This document shows positions 26,760 to 35,620 of a DNA stretch of 64,000 nt, in pieces. Position 1 is the stretch's first letter. Each line of letters starts with the position of its first letter. The notes beneath the pieces are model-generated. The model had not been told where the DNA came from. It searched no databases and saw only the letters and a list, made by a program, of their open reading frames with translations. The stretch covers positions 693,814 through 757,813 of the forward strand of contig JACPKY010000002.1 in NCBI GenBank assembly GCA_016186795.1, in the 5' to 3' direction. The translations under genes and the position numbers were made by a program. Source of the DNA: Candidatus Gottesmanbacteria bacterium. Lineage in GTDB: Bacteria > Patescibacteria > Microgenomatia > 2-02-FULL-39-11.

Positions 26760-28452
26760 GAAACCAGACGAAAAAAATCCATCTTCCTACCTTCGACTTA
26801 TCCCACTCGGAGGTGTTGGAGACGTGACAAAAAATATGTATGTGTATGAGTACTGGAAATCTCCACGTGAATTATCAGACATCCTCATTGTTGACTGTGG
26901 AATTGGATTTCCCGATGAGTTCATGTATGGAATTGATCTTGTCATTCCTGATATTTCATATCTTCGAGATAAAAAAGAAAAGATACGTGGAATAGTATTG
27001 ACTCATGGACATGAAGACCATATTGGAGCACTCCCCTATATACTTCCTCACCTGAAAGTCCCGGTATATGGAACAAAACTCACAGCGGCTCTTGCTGAAG
27101 TGAAGCTTAAAGATTTTGGTCTCCACACACACGTTTCGACTGTTGATACAAACAAAATTCTTCCTATTGGTCCATTTTCCATTGAATTTGTCCATGTTAC
27201 TCATTCCATTCCAGATGCAACAAATCTTATTCTCCGAAATCCCGTAGGCACCATCTACCATGGAAGTGATTTCAAATTCGATTGGACACCAATTGATGGA
27301 AAACAAACAGACGTCGGCAAAATCGCCCGAGCTTCTTCTGAAGGAATCTTATGCCTCCTTTCTGATTGTGTACGAGTTGAATCACCCGGATACACGCTTT
27401 CTGAGCAGGTTATTGAAGATACGCTTGAAAAAGAGTTGAAAGACTGCCCTGGAAAATTTATTTTTACCACACAATCATCAAATATTTCTCGAATTCAGCA
27501 GGCGATTAATGTTGCACTCCGAAACCAGAGAAAAATTGCATTTTTAGGAAGATCAATCGTCAAAAATGTTGATGTTGCCAAAAAACTCGGGTACCTCGAA
27601 TTCCCAGATGTATTCATTGTTGAGGAAAAAAATATCAAGCATCTTCCTCCAAAAAATCTCATGCTAATTGTCACGGGAAGTCAAGCTCAACCAAACTCAG
27701 TATTATCGAGAATTGCTGAAGGGGTGCATAAATTCGTATCAATTACTTCCGGAGATGTCGTTGTTTTTTCTGCAGATCCCATCCCTGGATATGAGAACTC
27801 TGTTCATAATCTCATCGATGTATTAACTGCAGCTGGTGCCAGGGTTAGTTACTCGGAAATTACTGACGAGCTGCATGTCTCTGGACATGGTGCGGCAAAC
27901 GACCTTGCGCTTATGCTCGGACTTACAAAACCGAAACACATTCTCCCAATTGGAGGAACATTCAGGCAAATGAAGCACTATGCCGAACTTGCGAAGAAAA
28001 TGGGATATAAAGACCATGCCATTCTCCTGCCAAATGGAGGAAATATCATTGAATTTCGAGCGAATCAAACGGCAAAAATTTCAGGAAATATTGAGCTAAA
28101 AAATGTCATGGTCGATGGTCTCGGAGTTGGAGACATCGGAAATGTTGTCCTTCGAGATCGACAAACGATGGCCAATGAAGGAATTGTTGTCGTTGTTGTT
28201 CCTATTGAACAAAGCAGTGGAAAAGTTACCGCAGAACCAGATATTATTTCCCGTGGTTTTGTTTATATGAAAGAATCTACAAAGTTGATCGAAACGGCAA
28301 AGAGAGTCATTATAAACTCGTTGCGGCTCAGAAAAGGGAGAATTATCGATTGGCAGTTTGTCAGAAAACAAATTGAGGGGAATTTAGAAGAATTCCTTTA
28401 TAAAGAAACTCACCGAAGACCTCTCATTATTTCCGTTGTCATAGAAGTATAA
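26734..28452 (+). CDS. rnj: Ribonuclease J
   Basis: 573 residues from the ATG at 26734, which lies within the end of the glycosylase gene. Metallo-beta-lactamase/beta-CASP RNase with endo- and 5'-3' exonuclease activity. Metal motif HGHEDH at 91-96, IPLGGVGDVTKNMYVYE near the start, HGSDFKFDWTPIDG, the beta-CASP segment with FLGRSIVKN, and HVSGHGAANDL. Together with PNPase it covers both directions of RNA decay. The hairpin just after its stop may end the transcript. Confidence 0.95.
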   Translation: MSIFLSPTKKPDEKNPSSYLRLIPLGGVGDVTKNMYVYEYWKSPRELSDILIVDCGIGFPDEFMYGIDLVIPDISYLRDKKEKIRGIVLTHGHEDHIGALPYILPHLKVPVYGTKLTAALAEVKLKDFGLHTHVSTVDTNKILPIGPFSIEFVHVTHSIPDATNLILRNPVGTIYHGSDFKFDWTPIDGKQTDVGKIARASSEGILCLLSDCVRVESPGYTLSEQVIEDTLEKELKDCPGKFIFTTQSSNISRIQQAINVALRNQRKIAFLGRSIVKNVDVAKKLGYLEFPDVFIVEEKNIKHLPPKNLMLIVTGSQAQPNSVLSRIAEGVHKFVSITSGDVVVFSADPIPGYENSVHNLIDVLTAAGARVSYSEITDELHVSGHGAANDLALMLGLTKPKHILPIGGTFRQMKHYAELAKKMGYKDHAILLPNGGNIIEFRANQTAKISGNIELKNVMVDGLGVGDIGNVVLRDRQTMANEGIVVVVVPIEQSSGKVTAEPDIISRGFVYMKESTKLIETAKRVIINSLRLRKGRIIDWQFVRKQIEGNLEEFLYKETHRRPLIISVVIEV

Positions 28453-28484
28453 CGAGCTTCAACCCTTCCAAATCTGCTCGTTTT
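28451..28484 (+). terminator. Possible terminator after RNase J
   Basis: AACGAGC (28451-28457) pairs with GCTCGTT (28476-28482), 18-base loop, then a short T run. The stem overlaps the stop codon. The long loop and short U tract make it a weak candidate. Confidence 0.35.
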
Positions 28485-28523
28485 GCCTTCCTCTTGATTT
28501 TTCTGATATCGGAAAAAGAGATG

Positions 28524-28552
28524 TTGACAAAGTAGTAATATTACTATAGGAT
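28524..28552 (+). promoter_or_regulatory. Upstream ftsK promoter with a 14-bp palindrome in its spacer
   Basis: Perfect -35 TTGACA (28524-28529), 17-bp spacer, -10 TAGGAT (28547-28552). The spacer contains the perfect palindrome TAGTAATATTACTA (28533-28546), placed like a repressor operator between the two boxes. Confidence 0.5.
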
Positions 28553-28581
28553 ATAACGGTGCTGTAATCATTCGTTAAACT

Positions 28582-28590
28582 TGCTATAAT
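28582..28590 (+). promoter_or_regulatory. Downstream ftsK promoter, extended -10
   Basis: TGCTATAAT with perfect -10 (28585-28590). Predicted start near 28597, five bases before the ftsK ATG. No good -35. Confidence 0.55.
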
Positions 28591-28601
28591 AAGCTACTGC
28601 C

Positions 28602-30764
28602 ATGGCGAGACGATATAGAAGAAGACGACATCTCCACTTCAAACTTAAAAAAGAAACGGTATTTACGATTGTCGCAGTTCTCCTAATGGGAGGTGCAGCA
28701 CTTGTTGGTATTTCTTATTTTCAAAGTGGCACGGCACTTATTTTCATTAACGGTTTAGTTGGAGAAAAGTTTGGTTGGGGCGGGATACTCCTTCCTATTG
28801 TTCTTCTTTCTCTCTCGACTCTTTTTCTTGGTATCAAAACCTCATTTACCAAACCGAACGTTCCTCTTGGACTTCTCCTTACCTACATTACGCTTCTGGC
28901 ATTGACCCAAAGTGGATTTATAGGCCTGAAAATTTGGAATAATTTTGCCACACTCGTTTCCGGATTTGGCGCTTTCGTCCTTCTCCTTGGAACGTTCTTC
29001 ATTGGGCTTATTGTACTCTTTAACACATCAATCGATGAAATTATCACAGGATTCTCACAACTTTCGTCAGATTTTCTAGGGATGTTGAAAAATATTCCGA
29101 TCTTTTCTTTTCTACAGTCGAAATCCAAACCTCTCTTTGTTGAAAAACTATCCCTGAAAACTTCAGGCGATATGAAAAAAGATGAAAAAGTAGATGCTGG
29201 ATCAAAAAACATCCCAGAGAAAAAAACCCCAGCCTCTCTTTCGGAACAGACGAAAGAACTCATTTCCGCAAACCTTATTTCAAATACTTCTGCTTCAACG
29301 GTGTGGGAATATCCTCCTTTATCACTTCTAACAGATTCTGCCGGCCAAAAAGCTGACCGCGGAGATCTGAAACAAAATGCTCATATTATTGAAAAAACAC
29401 TTGAAAGTTTTGGAGTAACTGCCCGCGTTGCAGAAGTAAATTTAGGACCTGCAGTCACACAGTATGCTCTGGAGATTGCTATGGGAACAAAACTCTCCAA
29501 ACTCACAGCTCTTTCAAATGACCTTGCGCTTGCCCTTGCTGCGCCAACTGGCCAAATTAGAATCGAGGCGCCAATTCCAGGAAGGAGTCTCGTTGGCATT
29601 GAAATTCCAAATCGCTCTCTGGAGTTTGTAACACTTCGACACATGCTATTTTCTGATACAATGCGAAAAAGCAAAGATAAGCTTTTAGTTGCACTGGGAC
29701 TTGATGTTTCAGGATCTCCAGTTACAGCAAATATCGCAAAAATGCCTCATGTTCTTATTGCAGGGACAACTGGAAGTGGAAAGTCCGTCCTTTTAAATAC
29801 ATGGATCTGCTCTCTTCTTTTTCGCACAACACCTTCAGAAGTACGACTTATTCTTGTAGATCCAAAAAGAGTCGAACTAACGGTCTATAATAGTATTCCC
29901 CATCTATTAACACCTGTTATTGTTGAACCAGACAAAATTTTGTCTGCTCTCAAATGGTCCCTCTCGGAAATGGATAGGCGGTATAAACTATTTTCTGAAG
30001 TAGGTGTAAGAAATATCGATGGGTACAACGAACTTTCTGGCTTTCAGGCCCTCCCATACATTGTCATTTTGGTAGATGAACTTGCAGACCTCATGGCCTA
30101 CGCACCGGTTGAGGTCGAAGATGCAATCTGCAGACTTGCTCAAATGGCACGAGCAACTGGTCTTCACTTAGTGGTGTCGACACAGCGACCATCTGTTGAT
30201 GTCATTACTGGTCTTCTCAAAGCCAATATTCCAGCAAGAATTGCTTTCAATGTCTCCTCAATGATTGATTCTCGCGTTATTATTGATATGCCGGGGGCTG
30301 AAAAACTCCTTGGACGTGGAGATATGCTTTTTATTCCTCCGGATCAAGCAAAACCGACTAGAATTCAGGGTGCATATATTTCAGAGGCTGAAGTTGGAAG
30401 GCTTGTTGATTTTCTAAAGTCAAAAAATATTCCCGTACAATATACGACTGAAGTCACCTCTATGCCCCAAACATGGAAGAAGTCTGGCGGGAGTGGCATA
30501 TCACAAACTATAGATTCAGGAAGAGATAATCAGTTTGAGGAAGCTGTTCGAGTTGTTTGTCAATATGATAGAGCTTCTGCATCGCTTCTTCAACGTAGAC
30601 TCTCTATTGGCTATGCCAGAGCCGCAAGAATTCTTGACCAGTTGGAAGAAGCAGGAATAGTGGGGCCAGGAGAGGGATCAAAACCGCGTGATGTTCTTGT
30701 GAGAAATGCAGAAGAATTCTTAGCACAGCAAAACCAACCTGCCGAAACCTCCCCACAAAACTAA
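28602..30764 (+). CDS. ftsK: DNA translocase FtsK/SpoIIIE
   Basis: 720 residues. Septal DNA pump that clears the chromosome at division. N-terminal membrane part with about four helices (about 20-150), a charged linker (about 170-230), then the RecA-like motor: Walker A GTTGSGKSVLL (387-397), Walker B in YIVILVDELADLM, STQRPSVDVITG. The C-terminal gamma winged-helix domain (about 645-705) has SLLQRRLSIGYARAARILDQ and MEEAGIVGP-like ending, so DNA orientation reading should be intact. The linker is short compared with E. coli FtsK. Two promoters lie in the 149-bp gap upstream. Confidence 0.96.
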   Translation: MARRYRRRRHLHFKLKKETVFTIVAVLLMGGAALVGISYFQSGTALIFINGLVGEKFGWGGILLPIVLLSLSTLFLGIKTSFTKPNVPLGLLLTYITLLALTQSGFIGLKIWNNFATLVSGFGAFVLLLGTFFIGLIVLFNTSIDEIITGFSQLSSDFLGMLKNIPIFSFLQSKSKPLFVEKLSLKTSGDMKKDEKVDAGSKNIPEKKTPASLSEQTKELISANLISNTSASTVWEYPPLSLLTDSAGQKADRGDLKQNAHIIEKTLESFGVTARVAEVNLGPAVTQYALEIAMGTKLSKLTALSNDLALALAAPTGQIRIEAPIPGRSLVGIEIPNRSLEFVTLRHMLFSDTMRKSKDKLLVALGLDVSGSPVTANIAKMPHVLIAGTTGSGKSVLLNTWICSLLFRTTPSEVRLILVDPKRVELTVYNSIPHLLTPVIVEPDKILSALKWSLSEMDRRYKLFSEVGVRNIDGYNELSGFQALPYIVILVDELADLMAYAPVEVEDAICRLAQMARATGLHLVVSTQRPSVDVITGLLKANIPARIAFNVSSMIDSRVIIDMPGAEKLLGRGDMLFIPPDQAKPTRIQGAYISEAEVGRLVDFLKSKNIPVQYTTEVTSMPQTWKKSGGSGISQTIDSGRDNQFEEAVRVVCQYDRASASLLQRRLSIGYARAARILDQLEEAGIVGPGEGSKPRDVLVRNAEEFLAQQNQPAETSPQN

Positions 30765-30771
30765 TGTCTCT

Positions 30772-31413
30772 ATGAAAACTGTTGGCGAAATATTGAGGAA
30801 AGCACGCCTCGAAAAACATCTTGACCTCGAACTGGTTGAAAAAGATTTACGAATACGGAAAAAATTCTTGCAAGCCATTGAAGATAACTCATGGAATAAA
30901 CTCCCGTCACTCCCCTATATTAAAGGGTTTTTAAGAAACTACAGCCGCTATCTTGATCTGAAACCAGAGGAAATGGTTGCAATCTTCCGTCGACAATTTC
31001 GTGATCAGGATAAAGAAGGTATTCTTCCAAAAGGACTTACCAGTCCTCTGAATGATCCTATTATTCGTTTGACACCTCAAATTGTCGTAGGAATAGTAAC
31101 TCTTTCTTTACTACTTCTTCTTTTTGGATATCTCTTCTTCCAGTATAGACTCTTTACAAGCCCTCCTCCACTTACTATTTTGCAACCTGAAGAGGGGAAG
31201 ATTGTCACGACAGAAAAAGTTGATGTTGAAGGACAAACTGACAGCGATGCAGTTGTTTCAATCAATAACCAAAAGGTTGTCGTATCCGCAGATGGAAAAT
31301 TTCACTTACAAATTCCACTATCCCCAGGTATTAATACCATCATCATTGAGTCTACAAGTAAGCACGGAAAAAAGAAGACGATTACACGAACTATTCAACT
31401 GCAGAACCCGTAA
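30772..31413 (+). CDS. RodZ-like protein: HTH domain, membrane helix, extracytoplasmic Ig-like domain
   Basis: 213 residues. Cro/C1-type helix-turn-helix at about 1-70 (VGEILRKARLEKHLDLE, LPSLPYIKGFLRNYSRYLDL), the form found in RodZ. A single membrane helix near 105-127 follows. The outside domain (about 135-212) has the SPGINTIIIES and VDVEGQTDSDAVVSINNQ pattern of glucodextranase-type Ig domains. RodZ links MreB to the cell-wall machinery; no mreB is in the window. Starts seven bases after ftsK and is probably co-transcribed. Confidence 0.82.
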   Translation: MKTVGEILRKARLEKHLDLELVEKDLRIRKKFLQAIEDNSWNKLPSLPYIKGFLRNYSRYLDLKPEEMVAIFRRQFRDQDKEGILPKGLTSPLNDPIIRLTPQIVVGIVTLSLLLLLFGYLFFQYRLFTSPPPLTILQPEEGKIVTTEKVDVEGQTDSDAVVSINNQKVVVSADGKFHLQIPLSPGINTIIIESTSKHGKKKTITRTIQLQNP

Positions 31414-31430
31414 CATAACAGAATCATTTG

Positions 31431-31459
31431 TTGACTCTCTATCCTATCTTTATTAGAAT
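31431..31459 (+). promoter_or_regulatory. Promoter of the small membrane protein pair
   Basis: -35 TTGACT (31431-31436), 17-bp spacer, -10 TAGAAT (31454-31459). Predicted start near 31466, eight bases before the ATG at 31474. Confidence 0.7.
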
Positions 31460-31473
31460 GGTATGATCTGCCT

Positions 31474-31749
31474 ATGATTGAGCCGACTCAAATACTTCTT
31501 TTTACTATCATAGCAATCCTTACTATTATTCTCCTTTTCATTGGTTGGCAGATTTATCAGATACTTGAAGAAATTAGAAAGATGCTAACTAAGTTTAATC
31601 TCATGATAGATGATGCTAGAAACTTTACAGACACGATTGGAAAATCTGTCCATAGTCTTAATGGATTTACTGAGGGAGTTCGAGCAGTCTTAAAAGTATT
31701 GACCACCTTTAAAAGGGATAAAACGAAAGATGGAAATCGATCAAAGTAA
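31474..31749 (+). CDS. Small single-pass membrane protein, function unknown
   Basis: 91 residues. One N-terminal membrane helix (about 6-28), then an amphipathic, probably coiled helix (EEIRKMLTKFNLMIDDARN) and a basic C-terminus. The layout resembles DUF948-type stress or envelope proteins, but I cannot assign it firmly. It overlaps the next gene by 20 bp and shares its promoter. Confidence 0.65.
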   Translation: MIEPTQILLFTIIAILTIILLFIGWQIYQILEEIRKMLTKFNLMIDDARNFTDTIGKSVHSLNGFTEGVRAVLKVLTTFKRDKTKDGNRSK

Positions 31750-32095
31750 ACGCTTTTTAATAGGATTTATTTTCGGTAGTATTTTTGCGCTATTTTTTAT
31801 TCTCTTTTTCGGATCAAAAAATGGACGCAGCCTTCTTGAGAAGCTTCTTGATGATGAAGAAGCGTTCGAAAAATCTTTGAGAGGAAAACTTTTGGAATTT
31901 CGTAACTTTGGTAATAGACGTATCCTTCCTTCCGATCATATCCAATCTCCTCTTAACGATCTTTCGAAGAACGACAGTGCATTTATGAAGAATCTATCTG
32001 CTGATTTTCCCCAGTCCAAGGAGGAAAAACGGCTCTCGTTTACAAAATCAATGAAACATTTTTTTAAGAAAAACGGGAAAATCCTCACTTCCTAG
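31730..32095 (+). CDS. Small YtxH-like membrane protein, function unknown
   Basis: 121 residues. An N-terminal glycine-containing membrane helix (FLIGFIFGSIFALFFILFFG, about 9-28) is followed by SKNGRSLLEKLLDDEEAFEK, similar in build to YtxH-type proteins. The rest is charged and probably cytoplasmic. Its stop overlaps the end of the convergent HEPN-type gene by 11 bp. Confidence 0.6.
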   Translation: MEIDQSKRFLIGFIFGSIFALFFILFFGSKNGRSLLEKLLDDEEAFEKSLRGKLLEFRNFGNRRILPSDHIQSPLNDLSKNDSAFMKNLSADFPQSKEEKRLSFTKSMKHFFKKNGKILTS

Positions 32096-32585
32096 GAAGT
32101 CTCGTTTGGAGTTCTACAATCGATTCATCCATAACTCTCAATATCTCCTGAATGATTGATTCAGCCTCAGAGAAAGAAAGTGCTCGGAAGTTATGAGGGA
32201 AATAATGGAATACGAGATTTCTCCCCTGTTTCCAAATCGACCACATGCGATCGGCCAGAATTCTGTCGCCTGTTGCTTCAACAACCTTGTCATAAATAGA
32301 TTCCCATCGAAGATGTTTTTCTAAGTGTGGGTTTAAAGCTCTCCCAATTCTGAAGTGATCACCACCATACTGTTCCTTCGTAATAAAAGAACAATCAAGA
32401 AATAACTGTTTTAGAAATCCTTCATATGCCTTGGCAAATGGAAAAACAACGTAGGAATAATCGGATATTTCTAACCGAGGATGTTCAGTTATGTCGTGAA
32501 GGAGAAATAATCCTTCCTTTATCAATCCCTTTTGATTCGGAGAAAGGTATTCCCAAATACGTGCGTTTTCATCTATCTCAACCAT
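32085..32585 (-). CDS. HEPN-type protein with an RNxxxH motif, possible RNase toxin (RnlA-like)
   Basis: 166 residues, all alpha by eye. GRNLVFHYFP contains R122-N-L-V-F-H127, an Rx4H motif with Asn after the Arg, which is the RNase signature of HEPN domains. The middle segment YSYVVFPFAKAYEGFLKQLF resembles the C-terminal toxin part of RnlA-type proteins, from memory only. No small antitoxin gene lies beside it; it stands alone after thrC on the same strand, 74 bp away. Function is a guess: toxin, abortive-infection RNase or a housekeeping HEPN protein. Confidence 0.55.
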   Translation of the reverse strand: MVEIDENARIWEYLSPNQKGLIKEGLFLLHDITEHPRLEISDYSYVVFPFAKAYEGFLKQLFLDCSFITKEQYGGDHFRIGRALNPHLEKHLRWESIYDKVVEATGDRILADRMWSIWKQGRNLVFHYFPHNFRALSFSEAESIIQEILRVMDESIVELQTRLPRK

Positions 32586-32659
32586 ATTTGTCGTGCTTTC
32601 CTAAATCTTTCGACTGAAATATCCGAATATCCACCAATTCCATTGTATCAAATGAACAA

Positions 32660-33922
32660 TTACGCAAGGAGTTTGGAAACAATATGGGGAAGCGTCGTTC
32701 CCTGAACATTTCGAAGAAATTTTTCCTTTGATGGAAGAATATTTTCTGGATCTTTCAATATATGCCCAGTAAGTACACCGACGACAACATCACTCTTTTT
32801 AATGATAGTTTTTTTAACGAGCTTTTTTATTCCGGCAACACATGTTGCCGATGCTGGTTCACAACCAATACCAGATGTGTCAATTATTTTTTTTGCTTCA
32901 AGTATTTCTTGGTCGGTAACCTCTTCAACAACTCCATTGGTTTCCAAAATTGCCTTCTTTGCCCGTAAGAAACTCACTGGATTTCCAATTTTGATTGCAG
33001 AAGCAAGAGTGTCTGCATTCATTGTATGACGATACTTAAAATCTCCTTTGTAACTTCTGTAAAAAGGATTCGCTCCATGGGCTTGAATAACAGCAATACG
33101 TGGAAATTTATCTATGATCCCTACCTCTTTTAAATCTTTAAGCCCTCTCCCTAGGCTTGAGGCATTCCCTAAGTTTCCGCCAGGCAAAACAACCCAGTTG
33201 GGAATTTTCCAGTTAAGCTGCTGTAGAAGTTCGTAAACAATTGTTTTCTGACCTTCAAGTCTTAATGGATTAATAGAGTTAAGTAGATAGATGTGAAATT
33301 GGTTACAGATTTTCTCAACTATACTCATTGCTTCGTCAAAATCACCATCAATTTCTATATTTGTTGCACCATACGCAATCGATTGCGCAAGCTTTGAGGA
33401 AGAAACTCTTCCTTTTGGTAAAAAGACAAAGCATGGGATCTCGGCTAGTGCTGCATAGGAAGCAAGCGAAGAAGACGTATTTCCAGTTGAAGCACACGCA
33501 ACAGCTTTCACTCCAAGAAGTTTTGCGTAGGATATTCCAACCGTCATTCCTCGGTCTTTAAAACTTCCTGTAGGATTTTCACCTTCATGTTTCAAGTATA
33601 AAAAATCTACATTCGTAAATTTTCCGATTTTGTTTGAAATCGATTTCCCCACATTGTAAAGATTTGTATTCCCTTCAGGACGAGTAATAATATATTTTCC
33701 ATCAATTGGGAAAAGAAACTCTTTATATCTCCAAACACCACTCTGATAAGGAAATTGGCGACTCTTCCATCTTGTATCAAAAAGTTTGGTAGAAATTTTT
33801 CCTTTCAAAGATAGAAAATCACTCCGCTCAACTTCCAGAACTTCTCCGCAATCACAACGGTATCTGATTTTGCTAAAATCAAATTTTTTATCGCAAGAAA
33901 CGCATCGAAGAAAAATGATCAT
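32660..33922 (-). CDS. thrC: Threonine synthase
   Basis: 420 residues. Converts O-phosphohomoserine to threonine with PLP. An N-terminal zinc ribbon (CVSC at about 7-10 and CDCG at about 28-31) precedes the fold-type II domain. PLP Lys at about 122 in NPTGSFKDRGM; STGNTSSSLASYAALAEIPC and the phosphate-binding LPGGNLGNASSLGRG follow. Last gene of the threonine operon, starting one base after the kinase stop. The kinase upstream should make its substrate. Confidence 0.95.
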   Translation of the reverse strand: MIIFLRCVSCDKKFDFSKIRYRCDCGEVLEVERSDFLSLKGKISTKLFDTRWKSRQFPYQSGVWRYKEFLFPIDGKYIITRPEGNTNLYNVGKSISNKIGKFTNVDFLYLKHEGENPTGSFKDRGMTVGISYAKLLGVKAVACASTGNTSSSLASYAALAEIPCFVFLPKGRVSSSKLAQSIAYGATNIEIDGDFDEAMSIVEKICNQFHIYLLNSINPLRLEGQKTIVYELLQQLNWKIPNWVVLPGGNLGNASSLGRGLKDLKEVGIIDKFPRIAVIQAHGANPFYRSYKGDFKYRHTMNADTLASAIKIGNPVSFLRAKKAILETNGVVEEVTDQEILEAKKIIDTSGIGCEPASATCVAGIKKLVKKTIIKKSDVVVGVLTGHILKDPENILPSKEKFLRNVQGTTLPHIVSKLLA

Positions 33923-33923
33923 A

Positions 33924-34547
33924 TCACTCTTTTATAAGATTAACAAAATTCTCAACGTCAAAATTATTTTTTCTCAGTAGAAAGTAATCCAGTGTTATAT
34001 CAGCAATTCTTTCATATTCCTTTCTTCTATATGCCAACAGTTTGGGATAATTCCGCTTAAGAGCTGATATATCGGTCTCATCCTGCCGTTTATTAAAACT
34101 TTCACCCCACACGACGGGCTTTGGTTCTTTGAGATAGGACGTATACATTTCGTCTTGAACTTTGTATGGAGTATCCAAATATATAATTTTTGTATTATTT
34201 TTCAATTTTTTCAAAATAGTAAAACCCGTATATATGACACTTCCTGTTGTATCTATAACAACAGCTCTATCAGCATAATCACTGTTTACTTGATCGATGA
34301 ATTTCTCAAGAGATTCTTTTTCAAATTTTAAATATTTTTTACTATTGCTTTGATATCTTTCCTCATATGGTTGACCTAGCCATTTTGAAACATCTGAAAT
34401 ACCCCTATAGCCTAATTTTTTTAGAACACTTCCTAATTTATATTCTATATAATCATCACAGCAGAGCTTAATATATCCATATTCCTCCAATTTCTCCGAC
34501 CAAAAGGTTTTACCTGAATTAGACATGCCAATAAGAGAAAGCTTCAT
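33924..34547 (-). CDS. Shikimate-kinase-like P-loop kinase, proposed homoserine kinase
   Basis: 207 residues. Walker A GMSNSGKT (7-14), then LCCDDYIEYKLG at the place of the shikimate kinase acceptor Asp, VVIDTTGSVIY near the GGG region, IIYLDTP, and YRRKEYERIADITLDYF, which matches the RxxxYxxIAD lid and base-binding end of shikimate kinases. About 35 residues longer than AroK, mostly before the DTTGS strand. No aromatic-pathway gene is near. Instead it lies between asd (ATGA overlap) and thrC (one-base gap) in an operon with every step of threonine synthesis except homoserine kinase. The role is inferred from context, the fold from sequence. Confidence 0.78.
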   Translation of the reverse strand: MKLSLIGMSNSGKTFWSEKLEEYGYIKLCCDDYIEYKLGSVLKKLGYRGISDVSKWLGQPYEERYQSNSKKYLKFEKESLEKFIDQVNSDYADRAVVIDTTGSVIYTGFTILKKLKNNTKIIYLDTPYKVQDEMYTSYLKEPKPVVWGESFNKRQDETDISALKRNYPKLLAYRRKEYERIADITLDYFLLRKNNFDVENFVNLIKE

Positions 34548-35620
34548 ATATATCCTTTATTTACAAGTAATTCTGCCAAAAGTATTGCACCACCTGCGGC
34601 ACCTCTAATTGTGTTGTGTGACAAGGCAATAAATTTCCAATCAAAGTGTTTATCTTCTCGTAGTCGACCCATGGAAATTCCCATACCGTTCTCCAAATTA
34701 CGATCGAGTTTACTTTGAGGTCTATTTTCTTCTTCAAAGTAATTGATAAATTCCCTGGGGGCGGATGGTAAGTGTAACTTCTCTATTGGATTTTTATAAT
34801 TTTTTATTGCGCTAAGTAGCTGTTTCTTTGATGGTTTTATTCCAAAAGAAACAGAGACACTTGTCATATGTCCATTTGAAGAAGGTATGCGGATACATGT
34901 TGCCGATATCTCTGGTTTTTTTGCCAGTGCAATTTTATTGCTTCTTATTTTCCCCCAAATTTTAAGCGGCTCTTTCTCTGATTTTTCCTCCTCGCCGGCA
35001 ATATTGGGAATAACATTATCAACCATCTCCGGCCAACTATCAAACGTTTTCCCAGCGCCTGATATAGACTGCATGCTGACTACATGGACCTTTTGAGGTT
35101 GAAATTTATGAAGAGTGGTAAGTATGGATACATACGACTGGATAGAACAATTGGGTTTAACAACAATGAATCCTTTTTTCCAACCGCGATTTTTCCTTTG
35201 AACATCGATAAGTTTTATGTGTTCAGGATTAATTTCCGGCATAATCATAGGAACATCTTCTACCCAACGATTGGTTGAATTATTGGAAACTACAGCCATA
35301 TTTTTTGATGCATAATATTCCTCAATCTTTTTGATCTGATTCTTTTCCAAATCCAGAGCAGAAAATACCAAATCGACACGCCTTACAATCTCATCAATAT
35401 CTTCCTCAACAGATTGGATAACTACATTCTTAAGTGTTTTTGGAATTTCTTTATCAATTTTCCATCTTCCTTTTACAGCTTTTTGGTATATTTTTCCTTT
35501 TGAGGCAGGTGATGCTGCTAAAGCAACTACTTCAAACCAGGGATGGTTGGCCAAAAGAGTAGCAAACCTTTGACCCACCATACCTGTGGCGCCTAATATA
35601 CCGACTCTGATTTTTTTCAT
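34544..35620 (-). CDS. asd: Aspartate-semialdehyde dehydrogenase (archaeal/fungal type)
   Basis: 358 residues. Reduces aspartyl phosphate to aspartate semialdehyde. NADP motif GILGATGMVGQRF (8-20), catalytic Cys at about 158 in KPNCSIQSY, and SMQSISGAGKTF. The NCSIQ form and overall length are those of the archaeal/fungal branch, not the E. coli branch. A strong Shine-Dalgarno (GGAGGAG) lies inside the end of hom, and the ATG overlaps that stop as ATGA. Confidence 0.95.
   Translation of the reverse strand: MKKIRVGILGATGMVGQRFATLLANHPWFEVVALAASPASKGKIYQKAVKGRWKIDKEIPKTLKNVVIQSVEEDIDEIVRRVDLVFSALDLEKNQIKKIEEYYASKNMAVVSNNSTNRWVEDVPMIMPEINPEHIKLIDVQRKNRGWKKGFIVVKPNCSIQSYVSILTTLHKFQPQKVHVVSMQSISGAGKTFDSWPEMVDNVIPNIAGEEEKSEKEPLKIWGKIRSNKIALAKKPEISATCIRIPSSNGHMTSVSVSFGIKPSKKQLLSAIKNYKNPIEKLHLPSAPREFINYFEEENRPQSKLDRNLENGMGISMGRLREDKHFDWKFIALSHNTIRGAAGGAILLAELLVNKGYI

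Noticed and set aside
32586..32659. Promoter for the HEPN-type gene in the 74-bp gap after thrC
   Set aside because: Only partial boxes (TTGATA with TATTCG at 16 bp) were found; not strong enough to list. The gene may be read through from thrC.
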